From Phosphoribacter sp037045045 (GTDB lineage Bacteria; Actinomycetota; Actinomycetes; Actinomycetales; Dermatophilaceae), in the NCBI GenBank assembly GCA_037045045.1, contig JBAOHL010000007.1, positions 124,001 to 188,000 on the forward strand: a stretch of 64,000 nucleotides of DNA, in the 5' to 3' direction. The translations under genes were made by a program, and so were the position numbers. Below, piece after piece: positions 43,278 through 49,759 of the stretch. Each line of letters begins with the position of its first letter. Positions within the stretch are counted from its first letter, which is position 1. Under the pieces are notes generated by a model, which ran no database searches, was not told where the DNA came from, and worked only from the letters and a program-made list of their open reading frames with translations.

Positions 43278-44120
43278 ATGACCACACGTTCTCGTTCGTT
43301 GCGCGCCCTGGCGGTCGCCCTGGTCGGCCTGCTGGCCTGGGCGGCCACCGCCGCATCGAGCACCGCAGTGCCCGCTGACACTCGTGCGGACCGCGCGTTC
43401 AGCTGTTCCGGCACCGCCGGAGACCGGTTCACCAGCTTCTCGGTCACCGGCCGACTGTCCGAGAAGGACCGCGCGTATGCCGTGACCGTGACCTCGCTCG
43501 CGACGGGTGCCGCGGTGTCCACGTTGGCCGGACGGGCCACCCGGGTCGGCCCCTCGACGGTCCACACCGGATACGTCGCCTGGGACGTCACCGGGCCCGA
43601 CGCGGCCGGCGACCTATACCAGCTGAGCTCCCCGCCGGTGCTGCCCGGCGGCGGCGGGTTCTTCGACGCCGACCTTGAGATCCTCTTCGGCGGCGGCGTC
43701 AACGGCTCCATCGACGTCATCATGACCAACTGCACGGTCACTGGCCCGGCCGTCGAGGTCTCCTCTCGGCGGACCTTCACCTGCACTGGAACCCCCGCCG
43801 AGGCGTGGACGAAGCGCACCGTCACCGGGTCCTTGGACCGGCAGAACCGCCCCGTCGGCGTCACCGTCACGGACGCCACCGGTGGGGTGCTCTCGGCGCG
43901 GACCGGAACGGCCGCCCTCGTCGGGCCCTCGTGGTTGCAGACCGGCTACACCCAGTGGGATGTCACCGGCCCGACGGCCGCGCCGGACCTGTACTACCTG
44001 CACATCCCGCCGGTGTTGCCCAACCGTGGCGGCTTCTTCGACGCCCAGCTCGAGATCGAGTTCGACGGTGGGAACCTCGGCAACTGGCAGGTCGTCATGA
44101 CCGACTGCACCGTCGCCTGA
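43278..44120 (+). CDS. Secreted protein with two internal repeats, function unknown
   Basis: A 280-residue protein. Residues 1 to about 31 form a Sec signal peptide (RSRSLRALAVALVGLLAWAA, cleavage near STAVPA). The mature part is an internal duplication of about 115 residues: each unit begins F(S/T)C(S/T)GT, contains TGYxxWDVTGP, then PPVLP and GGFFDAxLEI, and ends xNC/DCTV. The two Cys at the unit ends probably form one disulfide per unit. I do not recognise the domain; the pattern suggests an extracellular beta-sandwich. The ATG follows AGAGAGGAACCCGC. A terminator-like hairpin follows. Confidence 0.8.
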   Translation: MTTRSRSLRALAVALVGLLAWAATAASSTAVPADTRADRAFSCSGTAGDRFTSFSVTGRLSEKDRAYAVTVTSLATGAAVSTLAGRATRVGPSTVHTGYVAWDVTGPDAAGDLYQLSSPPVLPGGGGFFDADLEILFGGGVNGSIDVIMTNCTVTGPAVEVSSRRTFTCTGTPAEAWTKRTVTGSLDRQNRPVGVTVTDATGGVLSARTGTAALVGPSWLQTGYTQWDVTGPTAAPDLYYLHIPPVLPNRGGFFDAQLEIEFDGGNLGNWQVVMTDCTVA

Positions 44121-44146
44121 CCACCGCCCCGAGGCTGGGGGGGAGC

Positions 44147-44203
44147 CGGCGGCATACCCGGGGAACGCACCCCGAGGGGATCGCACCCCGAGGTATGCCG
44201 CCG
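44147..44203. terminator. Inverted-repeat terminator built from two GTATGCCG octamers
   Basis: CGGCGGCATACC (44147-44158) and GGTATGCCGCCG (44192-44203) are a perfect 12-base inverted repeat with a 33-base loop that has its own GC-rich pairing. It sits between the ends of two convergent genes (stops at 44120 and 44220), so it could end transcription from both sides. Each arm contains one copy of the dispersed octamer. Confidence 0.65.
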
Positions 44204-44219
44204 CGCCCGCCGTCCGGGC

Positions 44220-45926
44220 TCAGCCCTTGAGCTCGGGGAACTGGTCGTCGCGCCACTCGGTGCTCAGCGCGTCGGCGCCTCCGCTCGCGCCGGCCTGGTC
44301 GTGCTCCCGCTCGCGCAATTCGACCCGGCGGATCTTGCCCGAGATCGTCTTGGGCAGGTCGGCGAACTCCAAGCGGCGCACCCGCTGGTAGGGGGCCAGG
44401 TTTTCGCGGGCATAGCGCAGGATCGACAACGCCGTGTCGCGGGTCGGTTCGTGGCCCGGCGCGAGCATGACGAACGCCTTGGGCACGGCCAGGCGCACCG
44501 GGTCGGGCGAGGGCACGACGGCCGCCTCGGCGACGGCCGGGTGCTCGATGAGCACCGACTCGAGCTCGAACGGGCTGATCTTGAAGTCGCTGGCCTTGAA
44601 CACGTCGTCAGTGCGACCGATGTACGTGATGTAGCCCTCGTCGTCGAGGCTCGCGACGTCGCCGGTGTGGTAGTAGCCGCCGGCCATGGCGTCCTCGTTG
44701 CGGGCGTCGTCGCCCTGGTACCCGGTCATCAGCGCGAGGGGGCGCCCCTGTGGTCCGTTGAGGTCGAGACAGATCTCGCCCTCTCCGCCGGGCCCCGCCC
44801 GCTCGCCGGTCACCGGGTCGACGAGCACGACCGGCATACCGGGCAAGGGTCGTCCCATCGATCCGGGCTTGACGACCGAACCAGGGGTGTTGCCCACCTG
44901 CGCGGTCGTCTCGGTCTGGCCGAAGCCGTCGCGCAGGGTCAGCCCCCAGGCCCGCTGGACCTGCTCGATGACCTCGGGGTTGAGCGGCTCGCCGGCCCCG
45001 ATGACCTCGCGCAGCGCGCCCGGACCGCCGGACAGGTCGGCGTTGATGAGCATCCGCCACACCGTGGGCGGCGCGCAGAACGTCGTCACGCCTTGGCTGC
45101 GCAACTGCTCTAGCAGCGCCGCGGCGTCGAAACGCGCGTAGTTGTAGACGAACACCGTCGCCTCGGCGATCCACGGCGAGAAGAAGCACGACCACGCGTG
45201 CTTGGCCCAGCCCGGCGAAGAGATGTTGAGGTGGACGTCGCCGGGGCGCAGCCCGAGCCAGTACGTCGTCGACAGGTGCCCGAGCGGGTAGGACTGGTGG
45301 GTGTGTTCGACGAGCTTGGGCCGGCTCGTCGTGCCCGAGGTGAAGTACAGCAGCAGCCGGTCGTTCGGGGCGGTGCCCGGGTGCGCCGCGGCAGGGACGT
45401 CGAGATCGTATGCCGCGTGCAGGTCCTGCGAGGTGAGCAGGACGTAGTCGCCGGGCACCTCGGTGAACTTCTCGGCGTCGTCGGGGTTGCACACCACGTG
45501 GGTCGCGGCGCCACGGGCCATCCGGTCGACGAGCTCCGCGGGCCCGACGGCCGTCGTCGTCGGCATGATGACCGCGCCGAGCTTGCACAGCCCGAGCATG
45601 GTCTCCCACAACTCGACCTGGTTGCCGAGCATGACGAGGACCGCGTCGCCCTTGCGCACGCCGTGCCCGGCCAGCCACGCGGCGACCTGATCGGAGCGGC
45701 GGGACATCGTGTCGTAGCTGACCCGGGTCGTCTCACCGGTCTCTTCGACGATGACCAGCGCGTCGCGGTCGTTGCCGCGGGCGACGGCGTCGAACCAGTC
45801 GATCGCCCAGTTGAACTGCTCGCCGAGGTCGGGCCAACGGAACTCGGCGACGGCCTGCTCGTGCTTGCCGGAGAGGGCGAGCAGGTGGTCGCGGGCCTCG
45901 CGGTAGGTCTCGGTCACGGTGGTCAT
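44220..45926 (-). CDS. AMP-forming acyl-CoA synthetase
   Basis: A 568-residue ANL-superfamily adenylating enzyme. LLYFTSGTTSRPKLVEHTH is the P-loop (A3), GFGQTETTAQ the A5 motif, YYHTGDVASLDDEGYITYIG the A7 region, and LPKTISGKIRRVELRERE contains the adenylation Lys. The overall layout resembles acetyl-CoA and medium-chain acyl-CoA synthetases rather than long-chain FadD. The acid used is unknown. The ATG at 45926 follows GAAGGGAGCCCCCC. It lies 149 bases after benE on the same strand. Confidence 0.88.
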   Translation of the reverse strand: MTTVTETYREARDHLLALSGKHEQAVAEFRWPDLGEQFNWAIDWFDAVARGNDRDALVIVEETGETTRVSYDTMSRRSDQVAAWLAGHGVRKGDAVLVMLGNQVELWETMLGLCKLGAVIMPTTTAVGPAELVDRMARGAATHVVCNPDDAEKFTEVPGDYVLLTSQDLHAAYDLDVPAAAHPGTAPNDRLLLYFTSGTTSRPKLVEHTHQSYPLGHLSTTYWLGLRPGDVHLNISSPGWAKHAWSCFFSPWIAEATVFVYNYARFDAAALLEQLRSQGVTTFCAPPTVWRMLINADLSGGPGALREVIGAGEPLNPEVIEQVQRAWGLTLRDGFGQTETTAQVGNTPGSVVKPGSMGRPLPGMPVVLVDPVTGERAGPGGEGEICLDLNGPQGRPLALMTGYQGDDARNEDAMAGGYYHTGDVASLDDEGYITYIGRTDDVFKASDFKISPFELESVLIEHPAVAEAAVVPSPDPVRLAVPKAFVMLAPGHEPTRDTALSILRYARENLAPYQRVRRLEFADLPKTISGKIRRVELREREHDQAGASGGADALSTEWRDDQFPELKG

Positions 45927-46075
45927 GGGGGGCTCCCTTCTCGTCGGGGCCACCCTTGCAGCAGCGACCATGCCCGAATCGGGTCATTGGTCCCGCGAGA
46001 GGCCCGGTCTCCAGGTCCTCGCTCGGCGTCGCCGGTGGGGCGTATCCGTGTCGCCGCCGCCGACCCGACGGGTCC

Positions 46076-47374
46076 TCAGGCGCCGCGAGCGCCGCGGCGG
46101 GGCCGGACCGCGGCGAGATGGGCGCGCAGGTCGGCTCGGTCCATGAACGCCGACAGGGCGATCCCGGCGACCAGACCCCAGAAGGCCGAGGAGATCCCGA
46201 GCAACGGCACGTTCGCCACGGTGACGAGGAAGCAGGCCAGCGAGCCGAACCCGAAGCGGCCCGAGAACGCCGCGACGAAGGCCGCGCGCAGCGCCGGCAA
46301 CATCGCGAGGCCGGCCAGCGCCGCGACGAAGGCCCCCGGCATACCGAGCATGAGCTTGACCGAGACCGGGGCCAGCAGCCCGAAGACGACGGCGAGCACG
46401 CCGTTGACGAGGGCGCCGACGTAGTGACGGCGCTTCTCGCCGGACTCGACGAGCAGGGCGTTGGTCGGTCCGGTGAGGCACGTCGACATCGCCCCGACGG
46501 TGCTGGAGAGCATCGAGACGGCGCCGCAGGCCACGGTGACGACGTTCATCGGCGGATGGTGGTCGGCCGCGGTGAGCACGGCCAGGCCCTGGCCGTTCTG
46601 GACGACGAGGACGGTGATGACCAGGGGCACGACGAGTTCGAGCAGCGAGCCAGCGGTGAGCTCGGGTGCCTGCACCACCGGACGGGCGAGCCACTGGGTG
46701 CCGGACAGCGACGGAAACGCCCCGCCCACCGCGACGGCGACGGTGCCGACGAGCAGAGCCCCGAGCACCGGGGGCACGACGTGGGCCACCCGCGGGGCGG
46801 CGGCGAGCACGACGTACGCGAGGGTCATCGGCACGGCGACCGAGGGCAGGTCGGTCAGCGCGGTGACGGCGCCGAGCCCGAACCGCAGGAACACTCCGGC
46901 GACCATCGCCATGACGACGGGCATGGGCAGCCAGGCCATCGCCTGGCGCACCCGGCCGGTCAGGCCGAGGGCCAGCATGACGAGGCCGCTGACGAGGAAC
47001 ACCCCGAGCACTTCGGACCAGCGCCGATGCCCGAGCGCGGTGCCGACGACGACGGTGCCGGGGATCGTCCAGTAGAAGGCCAGCGGCATCCGGTAGAGCC
47101 ACGACACGACGATGGTGAGCAGTCCGTTGAGGCAGAACACCCCGAAGATCCACGAGGACACCTGGGCGTCGGAGAGCCCGCCCCGGCCGGCCTCGGCGAG
47201 GATGATCGCCACCGGCCCGGTGGCGGCGAACGTCCAGCCGACGATCCCAGCGGTGACCGATACCCGGCTGGCGTCGCGCAGGACTTGACGGGGGCGCAGC
47301 AGCGGCCGGGGCGGCCGTTCGAGGCGATGGGCCGCGGGGCCGGCGGGGCTGGCGGGGCTGGCGGGGCTGGTCAC
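46076..47374 (-). CDS. benE: BenE family benzoate/H+ symporter-like transporter
   Basis: A 432-residue membrane protein with about twelve hydrophobic segments. SVTAGIVGWTFAATGPVAII, YWTIPGTVVVGTALG and STVGAMSTCLTGPTNALLV match BenE transporters, which import benzoate with protons. The start is GTG 47374, overlapping the bioN stop by 4 bases, so translation is coupled to the biotin ECF transporter. The first residues (TSPASPASPAGP) come from a triple 9-base repeat around 47341-47368. The true substrate is untested; a role related to biotin or its precursors is conceivable but speculative. Confidence 0.82.
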   Translation of the reverse strand: MTSPASPASPAGPAAHRLERPPRPLLRPRQVLRDASRVSVTAGIVGWTFAATGPVAIILAEAGRGGLSDAQVSSWIFGVFCLNGLLTIVVSWLYRMPLAFYWTIPGTVVVGTALGHRRWSEVLGVFLVSGLVMLALGLTGRVRQAMAWLPMPVVMAMVAGVFLRFGLGAVTALTDLPSVAVPMTLAYVVLAAAPRVAHVVPPVLGALLVGTVAVAVGGAFPSLSGTQWLARPVVQAPELTAGSLLELVVPLVITVLVVQNGQGLAVLTAADHHPPMNVVTVACGAVSMLSSTVGAMSTCLTGPTNALLVESGEKRRHYVGALVNGVLAVVFGLLAPVSVKLMLGMPGAFVAALAGLAMLPALRAAFVAAFSGRFGFGSLACFLVTVANVPLLGISSAFWGLVAGIALSAFMDRADLRAHLAAVRPRRGARGA

Positions 47375-48003
47375 CGGTCCTCCCGGGCGCTCTCGCCGAG
47401 ACCACGGGCGGCCAGGGCCTCACCGGTCGCATGGGCATAGCCGACCGCGCCGACCACCCATGGCACGAGCAACGCGACCGGGTGCCGTTCCAGGCCCCGG
47501 GCCCGGGCGGCCATCCGCACGTCGGCCAGCGATCCGACGAGGAACGGCACGCTGCGGATCATCAGCGCGACCGCCAGGGCGACCCGCTCCGGGTCGACCC
47601 CGACGAACCGCAGGGGGCGGGTGGCCGTGACGAGCGCGTCGAGCAGTTGTGGTCCGGGCGTGGTGAGCACGAGCAGCCGGCTGGCCAGGACGGCGAGCCA
47701 GACGTTGCCGGGGACGACGAACGCGGCGGCCCAGTCCCCGGTCACCGCGTGATAGGCCGCGAGAGCGACGAGCAGCACCCCGAGCGGGAGCGGCATCCGG
47801 TATGCCGTGCGCGCGGGCAGCCGGGCCAGCGCGAGCAGCGCCCCGATGGCCACGAGCAGGGCCGCGGTCACCCAGGGTCGCTGGGCGATGACCGCAGGAG
47901 CGGCGAGGGCCAGCAGGAGCAGGTACTTGACCCCGACGCCGGCCCGGTGCAGCGGCGAGGACCCCGGCTGGTAGAGCCCGAAGAGGTCGTGGTGGGCGTT
48001 CAC
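47371..48003 (-). CDS. bioN: ECF transporter transmembrane (T) subunit, biotin type
   Basis: A 210-residue membrane protein. SSPLHRAGVGVKYLLLLALA is the N-terminal start typical of EcfT/BioN, and VRMAARARGLERHP is the coupling motif (A-R-G) that contacts the ATPase. Together with BioM and BioY it imports biotin. The GTG at 48003 overlaps the bioM stop by 4 bases, and its own stop overlaps benE. Confidence 0.88.
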   Translation of the reverse strand: MNAHHDLFGLYQPGSSPLHRAGVGVKYLLLLALAAPAVIAQRPWVTAALLVAIGALLALARLPARTAYRMPLPLGVLLVALAAYHAVTGDWAAAFVVPGNVWLAVLASRLLVLTTPGPQLLDALVTATRPLRFVGVDPERVALAVALMIRSVPFLVGSLADVRMAARARGLERHPVALLVPWVVGAVGYAHATGEALAARGLGESAREDR

Positions 48004-48707
48004 GGGGTGCCCACCAGTGCGCGGTATGCCGCGATGGCCTCCTGCGGGGGGCCGTCGTGGACGACCCGGCCGGCGTCGACGACGAGCACCCGTTCGGCGT
48101 CGGCGGCGAAGTCGAGGTCGTGGGTGGCGTAGACGACCTGCTGGGGCAGGGCCATCAGCGCCCGGCGGACCACCTCGCGGTTGCGCAGGTCCAGCAGGGT
48201 GGTCGGTTCGTCGGCGACGAGGATGGCCGGTCCGGTGGCCAGGACCGAGGTGAGGGCGACGAGCTGGCGTTCCCCGCCGGACAGGTCGTAGATGCTCTGG
48301 GTGGCCAGGGGTTCCAGGCCCGCCGCGGCGAGCCGGGCCATCGCCTCGGCTCGGCGAGCCCGACGGTCGGACATGGTGCGTCGCAGGCTGAGCTCGACGT
48401 CCTCGACGGGGGTGGACATGACGAGCTGGGCCAGCGGCTCGGTGAAGACGAACCCGACCCGACGACGCACCGCGGCGCCCTCTCTGCGGGTGTCGAGGCC
48501 GTCGACGAGCACCTGGCCGCGGGTGGGCTCGACGAGGCCGTTGAGCAGGCGCAGCAGGGTCGACTTGCCCGAGCCGTTGGCCCCGACCACGGCGATCCGT
48601 CGCTCGGTGAGGTCGAGGCCGATGTCCTGCAGGATCGCCCGCTCGCGCGCCGCGGACCCCCCGGCCTGGACGGGGACGTGAACGGCGACGTCGACGAGGC
48701 GGATCAC
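48000..48707 (-). CDS. bioM: ECF transporter ATPase subunit, biotin type
   Basis: A 235-residue ABC ATPase. Walker A is VVGANGSGKSTLL, the signature is YDLSGGERQLVAL, Walker B is AILVADEPTTLLD, and the H-loop is VYATHDLDFAA. The Q-loop reads FVFTEPLAQ, the FTxP variant seen in BioM rather than the FQNP of general EcfA. It starts 3 bases after the bioY stop and overlaps bioN. Confidence 0.9.
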   Translation of the reverse strand: MIRLVDVAVHVPVQAGGSAARERAILQDIGLDLTERRIAVVGANGSGKSTLLRLLNGLVEPTRGQVLVDGLDTRREGAAVRRRVGFVFTEPLAQLVMSTPVEDVELSLRRTMSDRRARRAEAMARLAAAGLEPLATQSIYDLSGGERQLVALTSVLATGPAILVADEPTTLLDLRNREVVRRALMALPQQVVYATHDLDFAADAERVLVVDAGRVVHDGPPQEAIAAYRALVGTP

Positions 48708-48710
48708 GGC

Positions 48711-49310
48711 TCAGGTCGCCGGGACCACCCGGCGCCGGGCGAGCAGGGCCGGGAACGCCTTGTGCACCGCCACTGCCACGGCGGCGGCGAGCAGGTTCTT
48801 CAGGACGTCGCCGGGCCAGTAGGGCAGGTCGGCGACGACGGCCTTGCCGAGGTCCAGCCCGGCGACCTTGGCGATGCCGAGGATGCCGGCCGGGTGCACG
48901 ATGAGGGCGCTGGCCCCGAACCCGGCGACGAACAGCCAGGCGAACCGACCAGGCAGGCCGCGGCGGACGAACCACTGCGCGAGCGCACCGGCGACGAAGG
49001 CCGCGACGGGGAAGGACAACAGGTAGCCGACCGACGGCTTCTGCAGGACGCCCAGGCCGGCGGCGCCGCCGGCGAACACCGGCAACCCGGCGAACCCGAC
49101 GAGCAGGTAGAGCAGCGTCGCGGCGAAGCCGCGCCACGGGCCGAGGACGAGCCCGGCCAGGGCGACGCCGAGCGTCTGCAGGGTGATCGGCACACCGACG
49201 CTGCCGACGGGGATGGCCGGGGCGACGGCGAGCGCGGCGATGAGCGCGGCGAACACCGCCACGAGGGCCAGATCGGTTGCCGTCGACGTGCTCTTGCCTG
49301 CCTGGGTCAT
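48711..49310 (-). CDS. bioY: Biotin transporter substrate-binding (S) subunit BioY
   Basis: A 199-residue membrane protein with six hydrophobic segments. VPITLQTLGVALAGLVLGP, YLLVGFAGLPVFAGG and KPSVGYLLSFPVAAFVAG are BioY signatures that form the biotin pocket. The ATG at 49310 follows GAGGAAGCACGG, giving a shorter start than the full open frame. It is the first gene of bioY-bioM-bioN-benE. I do not see a clear BirA or BioQ operator in the 203 bases between it and copZ. Confidence 0.92.
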   Translation of the reverse strand: MTQAGKSTSTATDLALVAVFAALIAALAVAPAIPVGSVGVPITLQTLGVALAGLVLGPWRGFAATLLYLLVGFAGLPVFAGGAAGLGVLQKPSVGYLLSFPVAAFVAGALAQWFVRRGLPGRFAWLFVAGFGASALIVHPAGILGIAKVAGLDLGKAVVADLPYWPGDVLKNLLAAAVAVAVHKAFPALLARRRVVPAT

Positions 49311-49465
49311 CCGTGCTTCCTCGCTGTGGGGTGGTCGCATGGTCGCGTGGCGAGGCTACCGGGGCGGGGGGCCCGCGGCATACCGCCGGCCGACGGGTGG
49401 CCGAAGTCCGGACGCCCCGGCCGGCATACCGCGGGGCGTTCGAGCGTTGTCCGGACTGTCGACAG

Positions 49466-49482
49466 ATACCCATGGGGGGTAT
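49466..49482. promoter_or_regulatory. CsoR-like copper operator upstream of copZ
   Basis: ATACCC-ATGGG-GGGTAT is a perfect inverted repeat of ATACCC around five bases, very like known CsoR operators (G-tract flanked by TA-rich ends). It overlaps a -10-like TATGCT (49480-49485) and lies 31 bases before the copZ ATG. CsoR represses copper export genes until Cu(I) binds; csoR itself is not in the window. Confidence 0.65.
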
Positions 49483-49513
49483 GCTGTGTGGGTCACCTAG
49501 TTCAGGAGAACTC

Positions 49514-49735
49514 ATGAGCACCCAAACCTTCCAGGTCGCCGGGATGACCTGCGGGCACTGCGCGAACGCCGTGACCAGCGAGCTGAAGTCGGTCTCCGGC
49601 GTCTCGGACGTCGCCGTCGACCTCGTCGCCGGCGGCACCTCGACGGTCACCGTCGAGGCCGACCACGACCTGTCCGATGCCGAGGTCACCGCCGCCCTGG
49701 ACGAGGCCGGCAACTACACCCTCGTTACCGCCTGA
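49514..49735 (+). CDS. copZ: Copper chaperone CopZ (heavy-metal-associated domain)
   Basis: A 73-residue HMA domain protein. The Cu(I) site is GMTCGHCANAV, and the remainder has the beta-alpha-beta-beta-alpha-beta layout (SVSGVSDVAVDLVAGG). It delivers Cu(I) to the CopA exporter encoded 24 bases downstream. The ATG follows TTCAGGAGAACTC. It is controlled by the CsoR-like operator just upstream. Confidence 0.94.
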   Translation: MSTQTFQVAGMTCGHCANAVTSELKSVSGVSDVAVDLVAGGTSTVTVEADHDLSDAEVTAALDEAGNYTLVTA

Positions 49736-49759
49736 CCGTCGGAAGGGGGCTGTGCCCCG

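Noticed and set aside
47341..47368. Triple 9-base repeat at the start of benE as a regulatory element
   Set aside because: It lies within the coding N-terminus, encodes Ser-Pro-Ala repeats and keeps the frame; simple slippage is sufficient.
49377..49428. Riboswitch upstream of bioY or copZ
   Set aside because: The gap has two same-direction octamers and GC-rich sequence but no conserved riboswitch core that I recognise; regulation by CsoR explains the copZ side.
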